Shown: piece by piece, positions 41,841-52,562 of the stretch | Layout: each line of letters opens with the position of its first letter | How positions within the stretch are numbered: the stretch's first letter is position 1 | Assembly: GCF_010501095.1 (NCBI RefSeq) | Contig: NZ_QVMP01000003.1 | Span: 1-64,000, forward strand | Source: Dysgonomonas sp. 520 | GTDB taxonomy: Bacteria; Bacteroidota; Bacteroidia; Bacteroidales; Dysgonomonadaceae | Length of the DNA stretch: 64,000 bases | Reading direction: 5' to 3' | The notes under the pieces: generated by a model | What the model was told of the DNA's origin: nothing | The model's database searches: none | The model's input: only the letters and a program-made list of their open reading frames with translations | Made by a program: the position numbers and the translations under genes

Positions 41841-43730
41841 ATGAAAAAGTACTTGTTCCTTATTATTATCTCGTTGTTTTACTCTCACTCTGTTTCTTCC
41901 CAGATACAAGAGATAATAAATTCACCTTGGGGAGTTTCGGCTCATCCTACAACCGATCGTGAATGGCAAAATATTGATACTTTGATTGCAAAGGTAAGGG
42001 ATGCGGGTATAAACTGGATTCGTGAAGATTATAAATTCGGATATATCTGTAAAGATAAATCCGAATTTACATTCTCTCGTTACGATAGTTTGTTGTCGAT
42101 TGCCGAAAGAAACAATATCCAAATATTGCCTATTCTGGAAGCATATGACAATGAGTTGAAGAGTAGTGGACGAACGGATGTGATTCCTATATACGAACAT
42201 CCCGAAGAGTGGCGTCGTTTTGTACGGGAAACTGTAAAAAGATATCATCACAAACTCAAATACTGGGAAATATGGAATGAGCAGGATGGTGGATTCTGGA
42301 AGCCTTCGCCCGATGCCAAGCAGTATGTTTCTCTACTAAAAATAGCATACGAAGAAATAAAGAATATAGATACTGATTGCAAAGTCGTAGTTGGAGGCAT
42401 GTGCTCGTGGAACGCCGATTATCTGGAAGCCATGTACAAGAATGGAGCAAAAGGATATTTCGATATAATTGCCGTTCATCCATACAACCATGCTCCTGAC
42501 GTAAACTTGAAGACTAAACGGATGAGGGAGGAAATGCTGGCTGTGATAAAAAAATATGACAGTAAACGAATTCCCATATGGATAACCGAGTTTGGAGGGA
42601 CTAGCTTTACAGGACAATTGGCAGAGCAACAGCCCAATTTTGTGTTAGACGCAATACACTACTCATTAAATAAATTAAATATAAAGAATACCGATAAACT
42701 AAAAATTGGTCTTGCGGTTTCTCCCCGTACTAAGAATCTGGATGAAGTGGAGCGTACCCGTACATGGCTACCCGGTATAGAAATAGAGCCTATAACATTG
42801 GATAAATTGGCAACACTGAATGTTAAAGAATATCCGGTACTGATAGGATCGGAAGGAGTAAATATCGATGAACCCATGCTAGCTCCTATGCTCGAATATA
42901 TCAAAAGGGGAGGACTTTTGGTAACAGCTAACCAAATACCGTTTTATACTGTTCATTCGCAGGATAAGGATGGTATATGGCAATTGGCCGACCGTGTTGA
43001 TATAACTCATCCTTTTTTTCGGATGGCATTTGATGCTTGGTGGTTAAAAGAAGGATTGCCACAGGGTACAAATGAAGTCAAGTTAAGTGATGATGCCTTA
43101 AAAAACGGGTTGTTTCCAGTTAGTGATATTTATGTAGATCGTTATTTGACAGACAGAAACATGAAAGATGGCGATAAATATTATCCGATCATAAAAGCAT
43201 ATCATAACGATGAATATATAGGTGACGGTATGGCTCTATATACCTATAACGACTGGAAAGGGGGATTGTTGGTGAGTACAGTTTCACTGACAACAGGTTA
43301 TACGGAAAAAGAGCAAGCTAATTTGCTACAACGGATATATCTTACATACTTGTCGTTAGGTGTTGAAAAAATGTTCTGGTACGATCTTCATTCCGACGGA
43401 ATGATGAAAGGAGAAAAAGAACATAATTTTGGATTACTCAACTATGATTGGTCACCTAAAAAAGCATATAAGGCATATTCTGAAATGACATCTATTTTGG
43501 GAAAAAATCCCGTATTTGAAGAAAAAATAAGAGGGAAGAATAGTTCTGTTTGGGCCTTAATATTCAGGAATAATCAGACGAATGACAAAATACTTGCAAT
43601 TTGGAGCACTGATAAGAATGAAGCCAGTGTCGAAATTGTTTTCGAAAAAGACAAGAAAGAGCAAATAACATTGAATAATTCTGAGGTTAAGTTTATTACA
43701 GTGAATGATTATAAAAAAATAATATTCTAA
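41841..43730 (+). CDS. Clan GH-A glycosidase (GH39-like), paralogue without T9SS tail
   Basis: A 629-residue paralogue of the preceding enzyme, 12 bp downstream. It has a signal peptide (1-21, ending SSQ), the same start INSPWGVSAHP, acid/base E147 in KYWEIWNEQDGGFW, nucleophile E250 in IPIWITEFGG, the inserted domain (LKIGLAVSPR, YPVLIGSEGVNIDEPMLAPMLEYIKRGGLLV) and the strand 8 block MFWYDLHSDGMMKGEKEHNFGL. It stops after a short beta domain (KILAIWSTDKNEASVEIVF) and lacks the T9SS sorting tail of its sister. So one copy should be sent to the cell surface and the other kept in the periplasm, letting a similar reaction occur on both sides of the outer membrane. Confidence 0.72.
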   Translation: MKKYLFLIIISLFYSHSVSSQIQEIINSPWGVSAHPTTDREWQNIDTLIAKVRDAGINWIREDYKFGYICKDKSEFTFSRYDSLLSIAERNNIQILPILEAYDNELKSSGRTDVIPIYEHPEEWRRFVRETVKRYHHKLKYWEIWNEQDGGFWKPSPDAKQYVSLLKIAYEEIKNIDTDCKVVVGGMCSWNADYLEAMYKNGAKGYFDIIAVHPYNHAPDVNLKTKRMREEMLAVIKKYDSKRIPIWITEFGGTSFTGQLAEQQPNFVLDAIHYSLNKLNIKNTDKLKIGLAVSPRTKNLDEVERTRTWLPGIEIEPITLDKLATLNVKEYPVLIGSEGVNIDEPMLAPMLEYIKRGGLLVTANQIPFYTVHSQDKDGIWQLADRVDITHPFFRMAFDAWWLKEGLPQGTNEVKLSDDALKNGLFPVSDIYVDRYLTDRNMKDGDKYYPIIKAYHNDEYIGDGMALYTYNDWKGGLLVSTVSLTTGYTEKEQANLLQRIYLTYLSLGVEKMFWYDLHSDGMMKGEKEHNFGLLNYDWSPKKAYKAYSEMTSILGKNPVFEEKIRGKNSSVWALIFRNNQTNDKILAIWSTDKNEASVEIVFEKDKKEQITLNNSEVKFITVNDYKKIIF

Positions 43731-43733
43731 AAT

Positions 43734-45941
43734 ATGAAAAAAGTATTTCTTCTGATATTCCTTTCCGGATTATTATATGCTTGTAATAACGCTGAAAAAG
43801 CAGCTTCTCCAGACTATACACAGTACGTAAATCCTTTTATCGGAACGGCTGATAACGGGCACACCTTTCCCGGAGCCTGTGCTCCATTTGGGATGATACA
43901 AGCCAGTCCTCAATCGGACAATGGTACATGGAAATATTGTTCCGGATATAATTATGCGGATACTACCTTGCAAGGCTTTGTCCAGACTTGTCTGAACGGA
44001 ACAGGAGTACCCGATCTGGGAGATATTCTGATTCTTCCATTCACGGGAGATCAACAAAATAAACCCGACGAAGTCCGTTTCGATAAAATAAATGAGAAAG
44101 CATCACCGGGATATTATGGCGTAACACTCTCCGACTTTAATATTGATGTAGAACTAACCGCTACTGAGCATACTGCTTTTCACAAGTACACTTTCAAAGG
44201 TGATGATCAAAACTATATCTATATTGATTTGCTCAGCGGGTTGTGGGATAAACCTGAGAGCGCATCAGAACCACGCATCATCAAAAAAGGAGAAGTGAAT
44301 ATGCCCGACGATAAAACAATAACAGGGCATAATATTGTGAAAGCGTGGGTAGAACGTCAGGTGTTTTATGCAATACGGTTCGACAGGCCCTATCGTGTGA
44401 TTGATGAATTGCCGCAGGAAAAGGATAAAATAACAAGAAAATATATTTTAGGTTTTGACATAAAAGAAGGGGAGTCTGTTCAAGTAAAAATAGCACTGTC
44501 AACAGTGAGTATAGACGGAGCTTTGGCATCTATGGAAAAAGAAAATCCGGCATGGGATTTCGAGGCTGTGAAAGAATCTACACGCAGTAAGTGGAACGAA
44601 TTACTGTCACGAGTGGAGATAACCGGAACAGACGATCAAAAAACGAGTTTCTATACATCACTTTATCACTTATTCATTCAGCCGAACAATATTGCCGACG
44701 CTGATGGTAAATACAGAGGTGTAAACGACAGCATATCTACATCGCCGTCCGGTGCATATTATTCCACTTTTTCATTGTGGGACACTTATCGTGCGGCTCA
44801 TCCGCTCTATACCATCATAGCTCCGGAGAGAGTGGATGGAATGGTTCAGTCTATGCTTGCCCACCATAAAATACAAGGATTCTTACCCATCTGGACGCTT
44901 TGGGGAAAAGAAAATTATTGCATGATCGGTAATCATTCCATACCTGTTATTGTGGATGCCTACCTGAAAGGTTTTAAAGGTTTTGATGCAGAAGAAGCAT
45001 ATCAGGCAATCAAAGAATCGTCTATGAGAAGTCATTTCAATTCCGATTGGGAAACTTATGATAAATACGGGTATTACCCTTTCGATATAATAAAAGCCGA
45101 GTCGGTTTCCCGTACATTAGAATCTGCGTATGACGACTATTGTGTGGCTCAAATGGCTAAGGCATTGGCGAAAACGGAAGATTATGAATACTTTACAAAA
45201 CGTGCAGGTTTCTATAAAAATCTGTTCGATACCGAAACCAATATGATGCGGGCAAAGGACTCGCAAGGAAAGTGGCGTACACCGTTTAATTCGTTCCTGT
45301 TATCACATGCCTATACTTCGGGAGGAGATTATACAGAGGGAAACGCATGGCAATATACCTGGCACGTACAGCATGATGTTGAGGGTTTGATAAGCTTGAT
45401 GGGAGGAAAAACAACTTTTGAAACGAAATTGGATTCATTATTTTTCCTGAGCACAACTACTGATAATACAGGCTTTGTTTTGGATGTCACCGGATTGATA
45501 GGGCAGTATGCACATGGTAATGAGCCCAGTCATCATGTAGCTTATCTTTACAACTATGTGGACAGGAAAGACAAAACACAACAGTTGATCCGTGAGATAT
45601 TCGATCGTTTCTATCTGGCTAAACCTGATGGATTGTGTGGTAATGACGATTGCGGACAGATGTCAGCCTGGTATATATTTTCTGCAATGGGATTTTATCC
45701 GGTTAATCCTTCAGGAGGTGAGTACATCTTGGGCGCACCTCAAATTGAAAAAGTAAGTCTTGCGTTGCCTGATAATAAAATATTTACAATGGAGGCTAAA
45801 GACTTATCGAAAGAGAATAAATATGTAAAATCGGTAGAACTGAATGGCGTGCCTGTAAAGGGTTTATCTATCCATCATAAAGATATCATGAATGGTGGAA
45901 ATCTCGTTTTCACAATGACGGATAAGCCAATCGAAAAGTAG
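43734..45941 (+). CDS. GH92 exo-alpha-mannosidase lipoprotein
   Basis: Calcium-dependent inverting exo-alpha-mannosidase family. It has 735 residues with lipobox LLYACN (Cys17). The N-terminal beta domain has YVNPFIGTADNGHTFPGACAPFGM and SGYNYADTTLQGFVQTCLNGTG. The (alpha/alpha)6 domain has YSTFSLWDTYRAAHPL, the TEGNAWQYTW block (E535, which I take as the general acid), YAHGNEPSHHVAYLY and GNDDCGQMSAWYIFSAMGFYPVNP (D638/D639, the likely base and calcium region). The gene begins 3 bp after the GH-A paralogue stop. GH92 enzymes usually trim N-glycans or mannans, which would fit a sialylated glycoprotein target for PUL2. Confidence 0.93.
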   Translation: MKKVFLLIFLSGLLYACNNAEKAASPDYTQYVNPFIGTADNGHTFPGACAPFGMIQASPQSDNGTWKYCSGYNYADTTLQGFVQTCLNGTGVPDLGDILILPFTGDQQNKPDEVRFDKINEKASPGYYGVTLSDFNIDVELTATEHTAFHKYTFKGDDQNYIYIDLLSGLWDKPESASEPRIIKKGEVNMPDDKTITGHNIVKAWVERQVFYAIRFDRPYRVIDELPQEKDKITRKYILGFDIKEGESVQVKIALSTVSIDGALASMEKENPAWDFEAVKESTRSKWNELLSRVEITGTDDQKTSFYTSLYHLFIQPNNIADADGKYRGVNDSISTSPSGAYYSTFSLWDTYRAAHPLYTIIAPERVDGMVQSMLAHHKIQGFLPIWTLWGKENYCMIGNHSIPVIVDAYLKGFKGFDAEEAYQAIKESSMRSHFNSDWETYDKYGYYPFDIIKAESVSRTLESAYDDYCVAQMAKALAKTEDYEYFTKRAGFYKNLFDTETNMMRAKDSQGKWRTPFNSFLLSHAYTSGGDYTEGNAWQYTWHVQHDVEGLISLMGGKTTFETKLDSLFFLSTTTDNTGFVLDVTGLIGQYAHGNEPSHHVAYLYNYVDRKDKTQQLIREIFDRFYLAKPDGLCGNDDCGQMSAWYIFSAMGFYPVNPSGGEYILGAPQIEKVSLALPDNKIFTMEAKDLSKENKYVKSVELNGVPVKGLSIHHKDIMNGGNLVFTMTDKPIEK

Positions 45942-45968
45942 TTTCTATAATCTAAACACTATCAAAAT

Positions 45969-47702
45969 ATGAATAAAATTTGCGTTCTGATATTGGCATT
46001 TATCTTTTCCGCAGTAGCTGTCTTCCCTCAGCACGGGTCAAAAGACGAATTCCTTATAATGGATATGGTTCATCATAATCCGGGCGAGCCGCTTACCGTA
46101 TCAGAATTCCGTAAACCGGAAAAACTGGCATCATACAATTTTAACGGCATGGTGATAAATGAATTTAAGTTTCCGCAATGTGCTGTTAGTTTCGAAAAGT
46201 TTGATAAACGGATATTTCCGAAAGGATCGGAAGATAGGAAATGGGTAGAAAAACTTACTAAAGAAATTCGTTCACAAATTGATGAATGTCACAAAAATGG
46301 TTTGAAAGCATATTACTTTACCGATATAATTGTGCTACCAAAAAAACTTGTAGAACTATACAAGAATGAAATATGTGACGAAAACGGACGAATATCGTTC
46401 GAAAAGCCTAAAACATGGGAGATACATCGTGCGATGCTTAAAGAACTGTTCGAACGTTTCCCCGAAATGGACGGATTGGTAATACGCACCGGTGAAACGT
46501 ATACCCACAATATTCCTTATCACATGGGAAATGGTCCGGTAGATTATCACAACCGATATGACGAAAGCATTAAGATACACACACAATTAATGCAATTATT
46601 GAGGGAAGAGGTCTGTGTGAAAAGGAACAAGAAGGTTATATATCGGACATGGGATTTCGGATTCTTTCACACACGTCCCGATTACTATATTGCTGTTACA
46701 CAAAATGTAGAAACACATCCCAATCTGTATATTGCTATTAAGCATACCGATGGAGATTATTTCCGCACTTTCCCATTTAATAAAACAATAACATTGGGCA
46801 AGCACAAGCAGGTGGTTGAAGTTCAGTGTCAGCGCGAATATGAAGGGAAAGGTGCTTACCCCAACTATGTGGCAAATGCTGTAATATATGGTTTTGAAGA
46901 AACCAAGAACGACCCGGCTCCCCGATGTTTGAATGATATTAAGAATCATCCGTTATTTTATGGAGTTTGGACTTGGTCACGCGGTGGCGGTTGGCATGGG
47001 CCGTATATATCGAATGAGTTTTGGTGCGATATTAATACGTATGTCATGAGCCGATGGGCGAATAATCCCGACAGAAAAGAAGAAGATATTTTTAACGAAT
47101 ATGCTGTTAAACAAGGGATAAGTGAAGAGTCTCTGCCTTATTTCCGTAAATTATGCTTGTTGACTCCTGATGCCATTATCCGAGGCAGAGGTTCTTTGAT
47201 ACATGATGTAGAGGTGACTTGGACACGGGATCATTATCTGGGTGGAATTGAACGGAACCAAAAAGTTTTTGATGAGATAGTCGATAAAAATATAGTATCT
47301 GAATCGTTATATGAGATGAAGACTGCAACCGCTATTTGGAAAGATATAGTAAATTTATCCCGAAAAGTAGAATGCAGCGATAAAATGACAGAAGAATATA
47401 TCCGCATCTCATCTCAATATGGTTATCTGCTTCATGCAATAATGGAGCAAGGATGGGCGGTTATATTAAAAGGTTATTATGGTGACAAAACAGGAGAATA
47501 TGATTTGATTTCGATGAAAATTGCTATTGAAGAATATGACAGATTATGGAGCGAATATAAATCGTTAAAAGACAATTATCCTCAATGCGCATCTTTATAT
47601 TTTGACCAATACCTTGAATGGGATGCTAACGATAAGCATAAAATTATTCTGATTGATGGCATGGGAGCTTCTGTCGATAAGTATAGAAAATTAATGAAAT
47701 AA
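45969..47702 (+). CDS. Secreted protein of unknown function, possible TIM-barrel glycosidase
   Basis: A 577-residue exported protein (signal peptide 1-20). I do not recognise the family. Strand-like segments fit a TIM barrel: EFLIMDMVHHNPGEP, FNGMVINEF, GLKAYYFTDIIV, MDGLVIRTGETYTHNIPYHMGN, KVIYRTWDFG, LYIAIKHTDGDYF, KQVVEVQCQREYEG and FYGVWTWSRGGGWHGPYISNEFW. Candidate catalytic acids are the Glu in RTGETY, the Asp pair in KHTDGDYF and the Glu in VQCQREYEG. A helical C-terminal part follows (about 365-577). The layout recalls GH67/GH115 alpha-glucuronidases and GH20-like enzymes without matching their signatures. It lies between GH92 and the sialate O-acetylesterase in a tight gene run, which supports a glycosidase role. 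Confidence 0.5.
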   Translation: MNKICVLILAFIFSAVAVFPQHGSKDEFLIMDMVHHNPGEPLTVSEFRKPEKLASYNFNGMVINEFKFPQCAVSFEKFDKRIFPKGSEDRKWVEKLTKEIRSQIDECHKNGLKAYYFTDIIVLPKKLVELYKNEICDENGRISFEKPKTWEIHRAMLKELFERFPEMDGLVIRTGETYTHNIPYHMGNGPVDYHNRYDESIKIHTQLMQLLREEVCVKRNKKVIYRTWDFGFFHTRPDYYIAVTQNVETHPNLYIAIKHTDGDYFRTFPFNKTITLGKHKQVVEVQCQREYEGKGAYPNYVANAVIYGFEETKNDPAPRCLNDIKNHPLFYGVWTWSRGGGWHGPYISNEFWCDINTYVMSRWANNPDRKEEDIFNEYAVKQGISEESLPYFRKLCLLTPDAIIRGRGSLIHDVEVTWTRDHYLGGIERNQKVFDEIVDKNIVSESLYEMKTATAIWKDIVNLSRKVECSDKMTEEYIRISSQYGYLLHAIMEQGWAVILKGYYGDKTGEYDLISMKIAIEEYDRLWSEYKSLKDNYPQCASLYFDQYLEWDANDKHKIILIDGMGASVDKYRKLMK

Positions 47703-47713
47703 AATAGTAACGA

Positions 47714-49135
47714 ATGAAGACAAAAATAATAATAATTTGCTTGTTGTTTTTGGCAACTTTACCCCTTTCAGCAAAAATAGAATTGCCTACTATATTGGCT
47801 GACAATATGGTATTACAACAACAATCGAGTGTGAAATTATGGGGTAAAGCCCATCCGAGGAAAGAAGTAAAAGTAATTCCGTCATGGAATAATAAAGCGT
47901 ATACAGTAAAGTCTGACTCTAACGGAAAGTGGCTTCTACAAGTAGAGACTCCTGTCGCCGGAGGTCCTTACGAAATAAGCATCAGTGACGGGGAAGAAAC
48001 TGTATTGAAAGATATACTCATAGGCGAAGTCTGGTTTTGCTCAGGACAGTCTAACATGGAAATGCCTTTGAAAGGTTTTCCCGGACAACCTGTTGAAGGA
48101 GGTAACGATATGATAGCAAAAGCTAACAAATCGACCCCAATACGGATGTACACAACCAAAAATAAGTTCAGTAAAACCCCTCTGGAAGACATTGAAGGAG
48201 GATGGACAAATCACACTTCGGAAGACATATCCAATTGGAGTGCTACAGCCTATTTCTTCGGAAAATACCTTCACGAAACACTAGAGGTTCCTATCGGTTT
48301 GGTAGTATCGGCATGGGGAGGCTCAAAAATAGAGGCATGGATGAGTGAAGACGCATTAACGTCTTTCGGTGAGTTCGATTTATCCCATCTGAAAGGTGAT
48401 GTTAAACCAAGCACTCAAAACCATCACGCACCATGTTATTTGTATAATGCTAAACTTCACCCACTTATCAACTATACGATAAAAGGCTTTCTTTGGTATC
48501 AGGGCGAAAGTAATCGGGATAACCCCGAATTGTACGAAAAGCTGCATCCGGCATTTGTGAAAAATATACGGAACAAATGGAATATTGGAGACTTCCCATT
48601 CTATTATGTACAAATAGCTCCGCATGGTTACAATGATCCTGATGGATTTCAAGCTGCCAAACTTAGAGAGATTCAATTTAAGAATATGAAAGAAATACCT
48701 AATTCGGGGATGGTGGTAACCATGGACATCGGGGAAGAAAAGTGTATTCATCCTGCCAAGAAGCAAGAAGTTGGCAACAGGCTCGCTTATTGGGCTTTGT
48801 CCGGAACATACAATAGAAAAGGTTTCGGATATGCTCCTGCCGAATATAAGTCTATGGAAATCAAGGAGGGGAAAATAATCCTCACATTCAATTATACCTC
48901 ATCTCGTTGCGTGACTCCTATTTCTACGAATTTAGAGAACTTTGAAATCGCAGGCAACGACAGGGTTTTTTATCCGGCTAAGGCTTATGTAAGCAGCGGA
49001 AAAGTTATTGTTTCGAGCGAAAAAGTACCGGAGCCTGTAGCTGCTCGCTATGGATTCAGGAATTATGTAAAAGGAAACCTCAAGGATGACAGTGACTTAG
49101 CTGTATCTTCTTTCAGAACGGATAGCTGGGAGTAA
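47714..49135 (+). CDS. Sialate O-acetylesterase (SGNH/SASA family)
   Basis: Removes O-acetyl groups from sialic acid or from other sugars. It has 473 residues with a signal peptide (1-20, ending LSA). The N-terminal part is a beta-sandwich (LADNMVLQQQSSVKLWGKA). The SGNH domain follows: catalytic Ser113 in FCSGQSNMEMPL, VVSAWGGSKIEAWM for the glycine block, FLWYQGESN for the asparagine block and a C-terminal DIGEEKCIHPAKKQEVGNRLA carrying the catalytic His. This is the standard PUL sialate O-acetylesterase arrangement. Many relatives act on acetylated plant glycans, so the name is not proof of sialic acid. It lies 11 bp after the unknown protein. Confidence 0.88.
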   Translation: MKTKIIIICLLFLATLPLSAKIELPTILADNMVLQQQSSVKLWGKAHPRKEVKVIPSWNNKAYTVKSDSNGKWLLQVETPVAGGPYEISISDGEETVLKDILIGEVWFCSGQSNMEMPLKGFPGQPVEGGNDMIAKANKSTPIRMYTTKNKFSKTPLEDIEGGWTNHTSEDISNWSATAYFFGKYLHETLEVPIGLVVSAWGGSKIEAWMSEDALTSFGEFDLSHLKGDVKPSTQNHHAPCYLYNAKLHPLINYTIKGFLWYQGESNRDNPELYEKLHPAFVKNIRNKWNIGDFPFYYVQIAPHGYNDPDGFQAAKLREIQFKNMKEIPNSGMVVTMDIGEEKCIHPAKKQEVGNRLAYWALSGTYNRKGFGYAPAEYKSMEIKEGKIILTFNYTSSRCVTPISTNLENFEIAGNDRVFYPAKAYVSSGKVIVSSEKVPEPVAARYGFRNYVKGNLKDDSDLAVSSFRTDSWE

Positions 49136-49173
49136 GATGATACCTGACAAAAGAAGGAATATAAATGAATTAA

Positions 49174-51303
<2,130 letters not shown>

Positions 51304-51314
51304 CACCCGATTTG

Positions 51315-51333
51315 CACACACACACACACACAC
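51315..51333. repeat. (CA)n dinucleotide repeat
   Basis: About nine to ten CA units after TTTG, 12 bp past the GH97 stop. Such tracts are uncommon in bacterial chromosomes and can vary by slippage. It starts with TTTGCACAC, the same word seen at both island ends. Confidence 0.8.
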
Positions 51334-51365
51334 TTGGGGAATCGTAGGTAATACTAAAGTCGTGC

Positions 51366-51468
51366 CTGTTAATCAGAGGGTCCTTGGTTCTAGTTCAAGA
51401 GGAAGAGCAAGAAAAGCAGCCACTTACAATACGATGTAAGTGGCAGCTTTCTTTTTTGTTTGCACACG
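51366..51468 (+). repeat. attR-like direct repeat: 3' remnant of tRNA-Asn plus terminator
   Basis: Begins CTGTTAATCAGAGGGTCC, identical to the tRNA-Asn anticodon loop onward, keeps the T arm (CTTGG-TTCTAGT-TCAAG, still pairable) and acceptor 3' strand AGGAAGA (51400-51406), then the same terminator hairpin (GCCACTTA/TAAGTGGC, 51419-51444) and TTTGCACACG. There is no 5' half, so it cannot be a tRNA. A second TTGCACA word follows at 51470. Matches 28124-28223 at about 90%. Confidence 0.75.
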
Positions 51469-51531
51469 GGTTGCACATAGTTTATGTCAAACAGTACAAC
51501 GATATTCAAAATATTGAACCCCCATGGTCTA

Positions 51532-52413
51532 TTAATTCTTATATCTTTTTCGATACTCTTTCGGAGTTATTTCCATTTCCAGCTTGAATGCTTTTGAGAA
51601 ATGAAAAGCATCGAAAAAACCTAGTCTGAATGCTATTTCTTTGATTTTCAGGTCGGAAAACTGAAGATAAGAACAAGATCTCTGTATCTTTAGCTGATTG
51701 TAATAATCCATTGGAGGATACGATGTCTTTTCGGTAAATATTGCTCCAAATCTGGAGGCGGAATAGCCTACATGATCGGCTATGTCCTTTAATAATATTT
51801 TTTCTTCAAGATTTTCTTTCATAAATAAGATTGCCCGTTGAACAACGTCAACCTCTTTCACAACATTTATTTCCCTATACTGATCAAGATATTTGATGGA
51901 AGCTAAAAAATACATTAAACAAAAACTAACATATTCGAGATTTTCGGGACTATACCCCTTTTCAAGGTTTTGATACATTTCTTCGAACAGCACAAACCTG
52001 TCGCCAAAGCGGCTTTTGTCCGATTCGGGAAGGGTTATCAATCGTCCGATCAAAGATTGGAACATGTCTACATTCTCGCCTTTGAAATGAAACCAATATA
52101 TATACCACGGGTTCGAATTTGACGAACCATACGCATGTGCCTGATCGGGTGGGAATATAAAAGCCTGATTTTTGCACAGTTCGTGCCTTTCTCCATTCAG
52201 TTCTATCCATCCGGCTCCCGCTTCGCAATAGATGAAAACAAACTCGTTTGTACCTTGCGAACGTTCCCTGAAGTGAAACTTTGCCTTTGGGTAATATCCG
52301 ATGTGGGTTATATACATCTGGCGGGTTATTTTATTGCCTGCCTGATAGTGTCGTATATTATATGGTGTGACAATTGCCTTTTCACCCTTGAACCCATCTG
52401 CTATTTTTTCCAT
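51532..52413 (-). CDS. AraC-family transcriptional regulator with cupin sensor
   Basis: A 293-residue activator. The N-terminal part (about 20-150) is an AraC-type cupin that binds sugar (TNEFVFIYCEAGAGWIELNGERHELCKNQAFIFPPDQAHAYGSS, read in parts). The C-terminal 100 residues hold two helix-turn-helix units (EKILLKDIADHVGYSASRFGAIF and LKIKEIAFRLGFFDAFHFSKAFK), ending in the usual ITPKEYRKRY. It lies just outside the island remnant and is divergent from the sugar-porter gene, so it most likely activates the 52.5-63.6 kb locus. Confidence 0.92.
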   Translation of the reverse strand: MEKIADGFKGEKAIVTPYNIRHYQAGNKITRQMYITHIGYYPKAKFHFRERSQGTNEFVFIYCEAGAGWIELNGERHELCKNQAFIFPPDQAHAYGSSNSNPWYIYWFHFKGENVDMFQSLIGRLITLPESDKSRFGDRFVLFEEMYQNLEKGYSPENLEYVSFCLMYFLASIKYLDQYREINVVKEVDVVQRAILFMKENLEEKILLKDIADHVGYSASRFGAIFTEKTSYPPMDYYNQLKIQRSCSYLQFSDLKIKEIAFRLGFFDAFHFSKAFKLEMEITPKEYRKRYKN

Positions 52414-52487
52414 AATCGCTTTAAAAAATTCGTATATATATTGCAGGAAGTAATATGAGGTGAAAATAGTTATATTTTACATGTTTT

Positions 52488-52533
52488 CAAAATTATTGTG
52501 TATATTTTATTCGTAAATAACATTCTACTTTTG
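52488..52533. promoter_or_regulatory. Divergent promoters of the AraC and sugar-porter genes
   Basis: TAATTTTG on the minus strand (52488-52495) faces the AraC gene and TACTTTTG on the plus strand (52526-52533) faces the transporter, 37 bp before its ATG. Both match TAnnTTTG. Neither has a perfect -33 TTTG. Confidence 0.5.
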
Positions 52534-52562
52534 TATCATAAGTTAACAAACAGAAAAATAAC

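Noticed and set aside
51366-51440. Second working tRNA-Asn
   Set aside because: The sequence 5' of the anticodon loop has no D arm or acceptor strand, so only the 3' half exists.
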